This document shows, piece by piece, positions 1 through 5,872 of a stretch of DNA of 6,472 nucleotides. The notes beneath the pieces are model-generated. The model was not told where the DNA came from. It searched no databases and saw nothing but the letters and a program-made list of their open reading frames with translations. The DNA is taken from the NCBI GenBank assembly GCA_949287345.1, contig CASEGD010000091.1, forward strand, positions 1-6,472. Reading direction: 5' to 3'. Every line of letters starts with the position of its first letter. The first letter of the stretch is position 1. The DNA comes from an uncultured Phascolarctobacterium sp. GTDB lineage: Bacteria; Bacillota; Negativicutes; Acidaminococcales; Acidaminococcaceae. The translations under genes and the position numbers were made by a program.

Positions 1-393
1 ACCAAAGAAGAAATGAAGATGGTGAACGAAACCAGAAAAATTCTGGACGATTACGATATGCGCATTACCGCGACGACTATCCGCGTGCCGGTATACCGCA
101 GTCATTCGGAATCCGTTAATATTGAACTTGAGCACGACCTGACGCTGGACGAAATTAAAACGGCGCTGGCCAAATTCCCCGGCGTTATTGTGCAGGACGA
201 CCCGGCAACGCAGACTTACCCGATGCCGCTGTATACCTCCGACACCGATGAGGTTTATGTCGGCCGTATCCGCCGCGACGAATCCGCTTCCAACAGCTTT
301 AACCTGTGGGTAGTGGGCGACCAGATCCGCAAGGGCGCTGCGCTTAACACTTTGCAGATTGCCGAAACGATGATTAAAAACGGCTGGATTTAA
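1..393 (+). CDS. asd: Aspartate-semialdehyde dehydrogenase, C-terminal part (5' end outside window)
   Basis: This enzyme reduces beta-aspartyl phosphate to aspartate semialdehyde with NADPH, the second step of the aspartate pathway to DAP, lysine, threonine and methionine, in the cytosol. The frame is open from base 1 (TKEEMKMVNE...), so the ATG at 13 is internal and the true start lies upstream. The visible 130 codons contain the family motif RVPVYRSHSESVNIE; its His (residue 35 of the visible part) matches the catalytic acid/base His. The C-terminus VGRIRRDESASNSFNLWVVGDQIRKG... ending IKNGWI is characteristic of bacterial Asd. The catalytic Cys and the NADPH-binding Rossmann domain would be upstream and cannot be checked. 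The gene is followed after 15 nt by aspartokinase, the same order as in Bacillus subtilis (asd-dapG-dapA). Identification is secure; completeness at the 5' end is unknown. Confidence 0.95.
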   Translation, partial: TKEEMKMVNETRKILDDYDMRITATTIRVPVYRSHSESVNIELEHDLTLDEIKTALAKFPGVIVQDDPATQTYPMPLYTSDTDEVYVGRIRRDESASNSFNLWVVGDQIRKGAALNTLQIAETMIKNGWI

Positions 394-408
394 CGGAGTG
401 CGGCGCTG

Positions 409-1623
409 ATGAAAATACTAATCCAAAAGTTCGGCGGTACTTCCGTCGTTGATGAACAGGCACGCGTTGCCGTTAAAGACAAGGTGCAGCACGCCATCCG
501 CAGCGGTTATGCGCCGGTGGTGGTTGTTTCCGCAATCGGCCGCAAGGGCGCGCCTTACGCTACCGATACGCTGATTGACTTTTTAAAGCAGGCTAACCTT
601 TCCGTTAATGTGCGCGAGCAGGATATGCTGATGTGCTGCGGCGAGATTATTTCCGCCTGCATTATGGCGGCGACGCTGCAGAAATTCGGTTTTAACGCCA
701 TGGCGCTGACTGGCGGTCAGGCCGGTATTATTACTGATTCGCAGTTTGGCGCGGCGCGCATTAAAAACATTAAAACCGACGATTTGAAGCATTTGTTGGA
801 ATCCGGCGTTATTCCCGTTATCTGCGGTTTTCAGGGCATGACGGAAAACCACGGCAAATTTACCACGCTGGGGCGCGGCGGCAGCGATGTTACCGCGGCG
901 GCTTTGGGCGTGGCGCTGAACGCCGAAAAAATTGAAATTTACACCGACGTGGAAGGCGTAATGACCGCCGACCCGCGTATTGTTAAAGAAGCGACGATTC
1001 TGCATAAAATTTCCTACGCCGAAGTAGCGCAGATGGCGCAGCAGGGTGCTAAGGTAATCCACCCGCGCGCGGTGGAAATTGCCATGCGCAAAAATATTCC
1101 GGTCGTTGTCAAATCCACCTTCAGCGACGCGCCGGGCACGCTTATTACCAGCGATATTTCCGGTATGGAAGTGGAAAACTCCGTTGCCGAGCGCAGAATC
1201 AGCGGCGTAACTTATCTGAAGGATCTGGTGCAGTTCCGCGTAAGGCTGGATAACGCCGACGCGAGCAGCGGCCGCATTTTGTTTGAAGACCTGGCGGCGG
1301 CGGGCATCAGCGTAAGCTGTTTGAATTTGTCGGAAAGCAGTTCCATGTTTGCCGTGTTCAGCGGCGATACGGACAGAACCGTTGCTGTTCTGGACGAGGC
1401 CGGTTTTGATTACGACGTTAACAAAAACTGCGCCAAGGTTTCCGTTGTGTTTGCAGCGGTGCGCGGTTTCCCGGGGCTGATGGCAAAATTCGTCAGCGCG
1501 CTGGCCGATAATAAAATCCATATTTTGCAAACCGTCGATTCCGATACGACGATTTCCGCGATTATTAAGGAAGAATGTGTCAACGAAGCGGTAACGGCGC
1601 TTCACAAGGCTTTTAAATTATGA
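409..1623 (+). CDS. dapG: Aspartokinase (DapG-like, two C-terminal ACT domains)
   Basis: This enzyme phosphorylates L-aspartate to beta-aspartyl phosphate with ATP, the committed step of the aspartate pathway, in the cytosol. The 404 residues equal the length I recall for B. subtilis DapG. The amino-acid kinase domain spans about residues 1-240, with KFGGTS at 7-12, GRGGSD at 155-160 and TDVEGVMTADPR at 179-190, all classic aspartokinase motifs. Two ACT regulatory domains follow (roughly 265-335 and 340-404; CAKVSVVFAAVRGFPG opens the second). ACT domains bind an end-product amino acid; DAP would be expected from DapG homology and lysine is the alternative, but the effector cannot be read from sequence. 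A GGAG at 395-398 lies 10 nt before the ATG. The stop overlaps an upstream in-frame dapA ATG as ATGA (1620-1623), though the likelier dapA start is at 1638. The symbol dapG rather than lysC rests on the MKI.IQKFGGTSV start, the NCAKVS motif and the operon context. Confidence 0.95.
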   Translation: MKILIQKFGGTSVVDEQARVAVKDKVQHAIRSGYAPVVVVSAIGRKGAPYATDTLIDFLKQANLSVNVREQDMLMCCGEIISACIMAATLQKFGFNAMALTGGQAGIITDSQFGAARIKNIKTDDLKHLLESGVIPVICGFQGMTENHGKFTTLGRGGSDVTAAALGVALNAEKIEIYTDVEGVMTADPRIVKEATILHKISYAEVAQMAQQGAKVIHPRAVEIAMRKNIPVVVKSTFSDAPGTLITSDISGMEVENSVAERRISGVTYLKDLVQFRVRLDNADASSGRILFEDLAAAGISVSCLNLSESSSMFAVFSGDTDRTVAVLDEAGFDYDVNKNCAKVSVVFAAVRGFPGLMAKFVSALADNKIHILQTVDSDTTISAIIKEECVNEAVTALHKAFKL

Positions 1624-1630
1624 AAGAGGG
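1623..1630 (+). promoter_or_regulatory. Shine-Dalgarno site that fixes the dapA start
   Basis: AAAGAGGG lies 7 nt before the ATG at 1638. It falls inside the reading frame that begins at the alternative ATG at 1620, so it supports 1638 as the translated start. The same 10-base string AAAGAGGGAC precedes pepA at 4333-4342, which shows it is a preferred ribosome binding site in this genome. Confidence 0.8.
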
Positions 1631-1637
1631 ACTTACT

Positions 1638-2534
1638 ATGAAAAATCCGTATTTTGGCAGATTGCTTACCGCTATGGTAACGCCGTTTAACGCAGACGGC
1701 AGCGTCAATTACAAAAATGCCGCCGATTTGGCAGACTGGCTGATTGCGCACGGCAGCGACGGTTTGGTTGTGTGTGGTTCTACCGGCGAAGCGGCAACCA
1801 TGACGCTTGAAGAAAGGCTGGAGCTGTTCCACGTTATTTTGGAGCGCGTTAACAAACGTGTGCCTGTTGTTGTGGGCGCAGGCAGCAACTGCACTGCCGA
1901 TACCGTAAAAATGGTTAAGCTAGCCGAAGAAGCCGGTGTTGACGGCGTGCTTATCGTAGGCCCTTACTATAACAAACCAACGCAGGAAGGTTTTTACCGG
2001 CACTTTGCAGCCGTTGCCAAAGCAACCAGGCTGCCTGTTATTGTGTACAACGTACCGGGTCGCACCGGCAGCAACATTGCACCGGCAACCGTGGCACGCC
2101 TTGCGGCGGATTTTGAAAACATTGTTGCCATTAAAGAAGCGGCAGGCAATGTAGGGCAGGTTAACGAGCTGTTTACCGTACTGCCGGAGGACTTTACAAT
2201 TTACAGCGGCGACGATATCGAACTGCTGCCGTTTATGTCCGTCGGCGCAACCGGCTTAATCAGCGTATTAAGCAACTGCGGCGGTGAAATACTGCAGGAG
2301 ATTATGCAGGCTTATGAGGATGGACGCGTTAAGGAAGCTGCCCGCCTGAACACCAAAATGGTGCCGCTGGCCAAAGCCATGTTTATGGAAACGAACCCGA
2401 TTCCGGTTAAAGCTGCTACCACAATGGTAACTGGCATTGACTGCGGCGACCCGCGCCTGCCGCTGACCCCGCTGGGAGCAGCGCATAAAGAGCAGCTGGC
2501 AGCCATGCTTAAAGAATACGGGCTGATGAAATAA
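1638..2534 (+). CDS. dapA: 4-hydroxy-tetrahydrodipicolinate synthase
   Basis: DapA condenses pyruvate with aspartate semialdehyde, the product of Asd upstream, to give 4-hydroxy-tetrahydrodipicolinate, the first step specific to the DAP/lysine branch. It is a cytosolic class I aldolase-type TIM barrel. The start at 1638 gives 298 residues, close to the usual 290-300; an ATG at 1620 would add six residues but overlaps dapG and contains the ribosome binding site. Visible active-site elements are the Schiff-base Lys166 (VAIKEAAGN), Tyr137 in YNVPGRTG, Tyr110 in GPYYNKPTQEG, and Arg142, the Arg that binds the aspartate-semialdehyde carboxylate in DHDPS and separates it from sialic-acid lyases. 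The substrate-binding loop reads CGSTGEAATMT, so Ser48 stands where E. coli DapA has Thr44. GDDIELLPFMSVGATG follows at about 191-206. The stop overlaps the next start (TAATG), implying translational coupling. Confidence 0.96.
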   Translation: MKNPYFGRLLTAMVTPFNADGSVNYKNAADLADWLIAHGSDGLVVCGSTGEAATMTLEERLELFHVILERVNKRVPVVVGAGSNCTADTVKMVKLAEEAGVDGVLIVGPYYNKPTQEGFYRHFAAVAKATRLPVIVYNVPGRTGSNIAPATVARLAADFENIVAIKEAAGNVGQVNELFTVLPEDFTIYSGDDIELLPFMSVGATGLISVLSNCGGEILQEIMQAYEDGRVKEAARLNTKMVPLAKAMFMETNPIPVKAATTMVTGIDCGDPRLPLTPLGAAHKEQLAAMLKEYGLMK

Positions 2535-2938
2535 TGGCAAAGACAGCGTTAGTAATACAATGCGACATCGTCGCTAAAAAATGCGTGGGCTATGCCTGCA
2601 TGAAAAGCTTTGAAACCCGCACCGGCAAGTTTGAAGGCGTGAAAGAAGGAGTGAACTACCTTACAACAACCTGCGGCGGCTGCTGCGGCATGGGCGTTGC
2701 AGCCAAGCTGGAGGACTTGAACCGTAAACTGAAACGCTGGGGCGACAGTAAGGACGATGTTACCGTTTACCTTGCCAGCTGCATCGTGTCGGATAACTAC
2801 CACAACCCGCCCTGCCCGCATAAGGATTACATCAAACAGATTGTGGAGCGCAAGGGCTACAAAATGGTTTTGGGCACTTATATCTCGCAGACGGCGCAGA
2901 AAAAACGCGAAGCCGGTATTTATAAACCTATCGAATAA
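2534..2938 (+). CDS. CGGC domain-containing putative metal-binding protein
   Basis: A 134-residue cytosolic protein with no signal peptide or membrane segment. It matches the CGGC-domain family (Pfam CGGC), whose conserved Cys and His suggest metal, probably zinc, binding but whose function is not established. Eight cysteines are visible: Cys10, Cys17 and Cys22 near the N-terminus, the signature TCGGCCGMG with Cys47, Cys50 and Cys51, then Cys83 (ASCIVSD) and Cys94 in NPPCPHKDYI, with His90 and His96 as further possible ligands. The C-terminal tail (QKKREAGIYKPIE) is basic then acidic. The ATG overlaps the dapA stop by one base with no strong ribosome binding site, so translation is probably coupled to dapA. 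A terminator follows the stop by 7 nt, making it the last gene of the DAP operon. Any role in the lysine pathway is a guess; it may be a metal- or redox-responsive passenger. The family call is confident, the function is unknown. Confidence 0.85.
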   Translation: MAKTALVIQCDIVAKKCVGYACMKSFETRTGKFEGVKEGVNYLTTTCGGCCGMGVAAKLEDLNRKLKRWGDSKDDVTVYLASCIVSDNYHNPPCPHKDYIKQIVERKGYKMVLGTYISQTAQKKREAGIYKPIE

Positions 2939-2945
2939 TTTACAG

Positions 2946-2977
2946 GACCGTTCCGGAAGGGGCGGTCTTTTTATTTT
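2946..2977 (+). terminator. Rho-independent terminator of the asd-dapG-dapA-CGGC operon
   Basis: GACCGTTCC (2946-2954) pairs with GGGGCGGTC (2959-2967): nine pairs including two G-U wobbles, closed by a GGAA loop of the stable GNRA type. TTTTTATTTT follows at 2968-2977. G-U and A-U pairs at the base (2944-2945 with 2968-2969) can lengthen the stem. No matching T-run flanks the other side, so it acts on the + strand only. Its place 7 nt after the CGGC gene stop separates the two gene groups. Confidence 0.92.
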
Positions 2978-3005
2978 ATCCCCGGCAGGATTTTAACGAA
3001 AAAAA

Positions 3006-3011
3006 TAGAAT
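3006..3011 (+). promoter_or_regulatory. Possible -10 element for the nlpC/P60-pepA-PHP operon
   Basis: TAGAAT matches five of six bases of the sigma-A -10 consensus and sits in an A-rich stretch just after the terminator. Transcription would start near 3018 and leave a leader of about 20 nt carrying the ribosome binding site. No convincing -35 box lies 16-18 nt upstream (CGGCAG region), so this is a weak candidate. A promoter is expected here because a strong terminator precedes this gene group. Confidence 0.3.
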
Positions 3012-3022
3012 TTACTTAGGAT

Positions 3023-3029
3023 AAAGGAG
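3023..3029 (+). promoter_or_regulatory. Shine-Dalgarno site that fixes the NlpC/P60 gene start
   Basis: AAAGGAG lies 8 nt before the ATG at 3038. A GTG in the same frame at 3029 overlaps the last base of this site and cannot use it, so the ATG is the start. Confidence 0.85.
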
Positions 3030-3037
3030 TGAGTAAA

Positions 3038-4333
3038 ATGCGTTTGAAGGAATTTTTTGCCTGCTTGGCTTTATGTGCGTGTTTAATTTTGCCCGGCTTT
3101 AATGTGCAGGCGGCCGGTGTTACCAATTACGAAAGCTTTGTAAGTGCCGATTACTGGGTGCAGAACAACCCGGCGGGCGAGCAGCTTATTTTGGATGCGG
3201 CCGGTGTTAAGGCCTACAACAAACGTATTGTTGATAAATCACCTTCGGTTTACGATTTAGCGGCGTATCCGCAGGCCATGAGCGGCAGCACCGTTAAAAA
3301 TTACTTAAGCAATTACGATATTTTAAACGACCCCTTGTTCCGCTTGGGCAAGGAGGTAAGCCAGAACTATAAAAACATTTTAATTAAGGAAACCAACGTG
3401 GATAAAATCCCGACGGACGTTAAGGTGCGCTACGGCGTTACCGTAAGGCGTGCCAACCTGCGTGCGCTGCCGACCAACGAAGGGCTGTTTTACTATGCCA
3501 CCGACAATAATTTTGACGCTTTGCAGGAAACCGCCATTGCTCCGTGCGAGCCGTTAGTTATTTTGCACCAAAGCGCCAACGGCTTTTTCTATTATGTGCA
3601 GAGCTACAACTACCGCGGCTGGATAAGCCGTTTTGACGTTGCCATCTGCGGCCGTGACGCATGGTTGAAATATGTTGACCCGCAAAACTTTTTAGTGGTT
3701 ACGGGGCAAAGCTTTAACGTAAAAGTGCCTGGCGAAAGCGTTTACTGCGACGAAGGCACGCGCCTGCAGTTAGTAACGGAAGGCAGCAGTATTTACACCG
3801 TTAAAATGCCGCTGCGTGCGCAAAACGGCACCTTGCAGGAAGTTAACAGCAATGTTGCCAAAAACGCGGCGCTGCACAAGGGCTACCTGCCTTATACCAG
3901 CAACAACATTTTACGCAGCGCGTTTAAATATTACGGCTCACCTTACGGGTGGGGCGGCATGCACAAAAGCGTGGACTGCTCCAGCCTTGTTGCCAATGCT
4001 TACCGCACCGTCGGCATCTTTTTGCCGCGCAACGCGGATGAACAGGAACTGACGGCAGGCGCAGCACAGAAGCTGACCGGCAAAACTTCTGCCCAGCGCA
4101 TGGAGATTGTGAAGAATTTAATGCCGGGCGCATGCCTTTACATGGACGGGCACACCGTTATGTATGTCGGTACTTCCAATGACGTGCCGTATGTAATCCA
4201 TTCGCTGGCAACACATTATACCGGCGGCGTTCGCAACACGGAAATGCGTGTGGTTGTAAGTGATTTGGCCTTACAGCGTGCCAGCGGCAACAGCTTTTTG
4301 GACGAGTTTAATACAGCAATGACTTTTAAATAA
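3038..4333 (+). CDS. Secreted NlpC/P60 (C40) cell-wall endopeptidase with SH3 domains
   Basis: A predicted exported cysteine peptidase of 431 residues. A signal peptide covers residues 1-25: charged MRLKE, a hydrophobic core, and a likely cut after VQA. Next comes an N-terminal region (about 26-125) resembling the NlpC/P60 stabilising domain, then an SH3b-like domain (about 130-200; YGVTVRRANLRALPT begins at 132 and YRGWISRFDVA at 192), a second SH3-like segment (about 205-280; DAWLKYVDPQNFLVVTG), and the C-terminal NlpC/P60 domain (about 295-425). The catalytic residues are Cys314 in VDCSSLVANAYR, His372 in DGHTVMYVG and His388 in VIHSLATHY; YGSPYGWGG precedes the Cys as in the family. Relatives such as YkfC cut the D-gamma-glutamyl-DAP bond in wall stem peptides, so a role in wall turnover or peptide recycling is likely, but the exact bond is inferred. 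pepA starts 13 nt after the stop. The start is set by AAAGGAG at 3023-3029. Confidence 0.9.
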   Translation: MRLKEFFACLALCACLILPGFNVQAAGVTNYESFVSADYWVQNNPAGEQLILDAAGVKAYNKRIVDKSPSVYDLAAYPQAMSGSTVKNYLSNYDILNDPLFRLGKEVSQNYKNILIKETNVDKIPTDVKVRYGVTVRRANLRALPTNEGLFYYATDNNFDALQETAIAPCEPLVILHQSANGFFYYVQSYNYRGWISRFDVAICGRDAWLKYVDPQNFLVVTGQSFNVKVPGESVYCDEGTRLQLVTEGSSIYTVKMPLRAQNGTLQEVNSNVAKNAALHKGYLPYTSNNILRSAFKYYGSPYGWGGMHKSVDCSSLVANAYRTVGIFLPRNADEQELTAGAAQKLTGKTSAQRMEIVKNLMPGACLYMDGHTVMYVGTSNDVPYVIHSLATHYTGGVRNTEMRVVVSDLALQRASGNSFLDEFNTAMTFK

Positions 4334-4340
4334 AAGAGGG
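4333..4340 (+). promoter_or_regulatory. Shine-Dalgarno site of pepA
   Basis: AAAGAGGG lies 6 nt before the ATG at 4347 and starts on the last base of the preceding stop codon. It is identical, with the following AC, to the dapA site at 1623-1632. This supports the pepA start and co-transcription with the NlpC/P60 gene. Confidence 0.75.
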
Positions 4341-4346
4341 ACAATA

Positions 4347-5561
4347 ATGAAAGACTATCAAAATTTGTTTGCGGTCAGGGAAAACAATCTGACTGCGGAA
4401 GAAATTACCGGTGCGGAAACGCTGGTGCTGCTTTTATGTAAGGACTGCATCCCGGCTTTGCCGAAGATGAATGCGCCGGAATACCTTGTTAAGGCAGTGG
4501 ACGAACTGCTGAAAAAGAACGATAAACTGGCTGACTGCGGCAGTATGACGCATTTTGCCATGCTGGGCGCCGACGGTTTGCAGCAGGTTGTTATCAGCGG
4601 TTTTGGCGGCAAGGATGCCTGCAAGCCTAACGATTTGCGCAAGGCGGCAGGCGAAACCGCGCGCGTGCTGAAAAAACTTAAAACTGACAGTGCGCTGGTA
4701 ATTGCGCCGATACTTTTAAATGCCGCGCGCCCGCATTACCTTTCCGCTTTGGTAGAAGGGCTGATTTTGGGCGGCTATGAATTTACCGAATGTAAGGGCA
4801 AGCCGGAAGCTGCCAAAGACATTAACTACACCGTTGTTACTAACGTAACGGATGCAGCCAAAGTTTGCAGCGACAGTTGCCTTGTAAGCGCCGGTGTTTG
4901 CCACGCACGCGATTTGGCGAACCGCCCCGGCAACCTGCTTACGCCGCTGGGCATGGCACAGGAAGCACAGGCGCTGGCTGAACGCTGCGGTATGGAATGC
5001 GAAGTGTTAGACGCCAGTGCCATGCGCGCTAAAGGCATGGGCGCAATACTTGCCGTTGGGCAGGGCAGCGTTAACCCGCCATACATGATAACGCTTAAAT
5101 ATAACGGTGCGGGCGATGCGCCTTACACAGCCTTTGTCGGCAAGGGTATTACCTTCGACAGCGGCGGTATTTCCATCAAGCCGGAAGCCAACATGGGCGA
5201 AATGAAGGACGATATGACCGGTGCAGCCGTTGTGCTTGGCACTATGCAGGCCATTGCGGATTTAAAATTGCCGTGCAACGTCATCGGTATTATGGCGTGC
5301 GCCGAAAATATGCCGTCCGGCAGTGCGCAGCGCCCAGGCGATATTGTAAAAGCCGCTAACGGCAAAACTATTGAAGTAATCAGCACCGACGCTGAAGGGC
5401 GCATGGTGCTGGCGGATGCAGTGTGGTATGCGTGCCGTCAGGGTGCGGTAAAAGTTATCGACATTGCCACGCTGACCGGCGGCGTTATTCGACATTGCCA
5501 CGCTGACCGGCGGCGTTATCGTCGCATTGGGCAACGAAACGGCCGGTATTATCGGCAATAA
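4347..5561 (+). CDS. pepA: N-terminal fragment of leucyl aminopeptidase (frameshifted ORF)
   Basis: This is the product translated if the sequence is taken literally: 404 residues, of which 1-381 are genuine M17 sequence and the last 23 (from RHCHADRRRYRR) are out-of-frame, arginine-rich residues ending at TAA 5559-5561. All metal ligands and catalytic Lys/Arg residues are present. About 116 C-terminal residues that complete the catalytic fold and the PWAHLDI segment are absent, so a stable active hexamer is unlikely (inference). A gene finder will report this as a separate gene; it should be read as the 5' part of one broken pepA. Confidence 0.6.
   Translation: MKDYQNLFAVRENNLTAEEITGAETLVLLLCKDCIPALPKMNAPEYLVKAVDELLKKNDKLADCGSMTHFAMLGADGLQQVVISGFGGKDACKPNDLRKAAGETARVLKKLKTDSALVIAPILLNAARPHYLSALVEGLILGGYEFTECKGKPEAAKDINYTVVTNVTDAAKVCSDSCLVSAGVCHARDLANRPGNLLTPLGMAQEAQALAERCGMECEVLDASAMRAKGMGAILAVGQGSVNPPYMITLKYNGAGDAPYTAFVGKGITFDSGGISIKPEANMGEMKDDMTGAAVVLGTMQAIADLKLPCNVIGIMACAENMPSGSAQRPGDIVKAANGKTIEVISTDAEGRMVLADAVWYACRQGAVKVIDIATLTGGVIRHCHADRRRYRRIGQRNGRYYRQ
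5458..5519 (+). repeat. Perfect 31-bp tandem duplication inside pepA
   Basis: Unit 1 is 5458-5488 and unit 2 is 5489-5519; both begin TCGACATTGCC and end GGCGGCGTTAT, with no mismatch and no spacer. The base before unit 1 (A5457) differs from the base before unit 2 (T5488), and the base after unit 1 (T5489) differs from that after unit 2 (C5520), so the repeat is exactly 31 bp and two copies long. As 31 is not a multiple of three, it shifts the frame. The duplicated codons encode DIATLTGGV, one of the best conserved M17 motifs. Confidence 0.97.
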
Positions 5562-5871
5562 CGACGAACTGATTGCGCAGGTTATCGGCGCAGGCAAAAA
5601 AGCTGGTGAGATGTATCATCATCTGCCTTCGCTGCCGGAATGTAAGGAAGCGATTAAAAGCGACGTTGCCGATTTGCTGAACAGTGCCGGACGTGCGGCC
5701 AGCACCATTACCGGCGGCCTGTTCATCGGCGAATTTATCGACGAAGGCACGCCGTGGGCGCATCTCGATATCGGCGGCACGTCCACCGCAGAAAAAGCAT
5801 CCGGCTTTAAGCCGAAGGGCTGCACCGCTTTTGGCGTGCGCACTTTTGTGAACATTGCAAAGGAATTATAA
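5527..5871 (+). CDS. pepA: C-terminal fragment of leucyl aminopeptidase (orphan ORF)
   Basis: This is the 3' part of the broken pepA in the +1 frame. The frame is open from 5476 (after a TGA at 5473-5475) and reads DIATLTGGVIVALGNETAG from 5491, then GRAASTITGGLFIGEF and PWAHLDIGGTSTAEKASG, ending FVNIAKEL. The only start-like codon near the 5' end is TTG at 5527, inside the conserved VALGNE motif, and no ribosome binding site precedes it, so independent translation is doubtful. It contains no catalytic residues and would not work alone. Confidence 0.45.
   Translation: MGNETAGIIGNNDELIAQVIGAGKKAGEMYHHLPSLPECKEAIKSDVADLLNSAGRAASTITGGLFIGEFIDEGTPWAHLDIGGTSTAEKASGFKPKGCTAFGVRTFVNIAKEL
5859..5864 (+). 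promoter_or_regulatory. Shine-Dalgarno site of the PHP gene, inside the pepA 3' end
   Basis: AAAGGA lies 8 nt before the ATG at 5873 and overlaps the last pepA codons. It supports the PHP start and ties its translation to the pepA end. Confidence 0.7.
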
Positions 5872-5872
5872 A

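Larger units (their letters stand above)
4347..5871 (+). pseudogene. pepA: Leucyl aminopeptidase (M17), frameshifted by a 31-bp tandem duplication
   Basis: M17 enzymes are cytosolic, hexameric, two-metal aminopeptidases that release N-terminal residues from peptides. Reading across the lesion gives a full-length family member: an N-terminal M17 domain (about 1-165), then the catalytic domain with GKGITFDSGGISIKP (Lys266, Asp271, Lys278), EMKDDMTGAA (Asp289) and STDAEGRMVLADA (Asp348, Glu350, Arg352). These correspond to the E. coli PepA metal ligands and catalytic residues with a constant offset of four. The C-terminal part holds TITGGLFIGEFIDEGTPWAHLDIGGTS. A perfect 31-bp duplication at 5458-5519 breaks the frame after Ile381; deleting one copy restores 497 residues, normal for the family, with the junction VIDIATLTGGVIVALGNE. 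Both halves are otherwise well conserved, with no other stop or decay, so the lesion is very recent, reversible, or an assembly error. It sits between the NlpC/P60 and PHP genes in one apparent operon. Confidence 0.88.

Noticed and set aside
583..1605. A 340-codon open frame on the minus strand opposite dapG
   Set aside because: It lies entirely inside a well-identified aspartokinase. Its translation is rich in Arg, Asn, His and Gly with no recognisable domain, as expected of a complementary-frame shadow of biased codons.
1165..1623. Possible internal start at Met253 of dapG making a separate regulatory subunit, as in B. subtilis LysC
   Set aside because: No Shine-Dalgarno site precedes the ATG at 1165, and the closest relative by sequence is the DapG type, for which I know of no internal subunit start.
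2757..2996. A 79-codon + strand frame crossing the end of the CGGC gene and its terminator
   Set aside because: It is out of frame with a recognised gene, runs through the terminator hairpin, and has no ribosome binding site or known motif.
3029..3037. GTG at 3029 as the start of the NlpC/P60 gene
   Set aside because: It overlaps the AAAGGAG ribosome binding site, which is correctly spaced for the ATG at 3038.
2978..3037. A riboswitch or other structured leader before the NlpC/P60 gene
   Set aside because: The space between terminator and start is only about 60 nt, A/T-rich, and I see no second stable hairpin, which is too little for a known riboswitch class.
3065..3076. LALC in the NlpC/P60 signal peptide as a lipobox
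   Set aside because: The residue before Cys is Leu rather than Gly, Ala or Ser, and the Cys lies mid-core. VQA at the end of the core is a better ordinary signal peptidase site.
5476..5561. Programmed +1 ribosomal frameshifting to restore PepA
   Set aside because: A +1 slip, for example after ATT at 5487-5489, would rejoin the frames with a 10-residue repeat. I see no slippery codon next to a stop and no stimulatory site, and the perfect tandem repeat explains the break fully.
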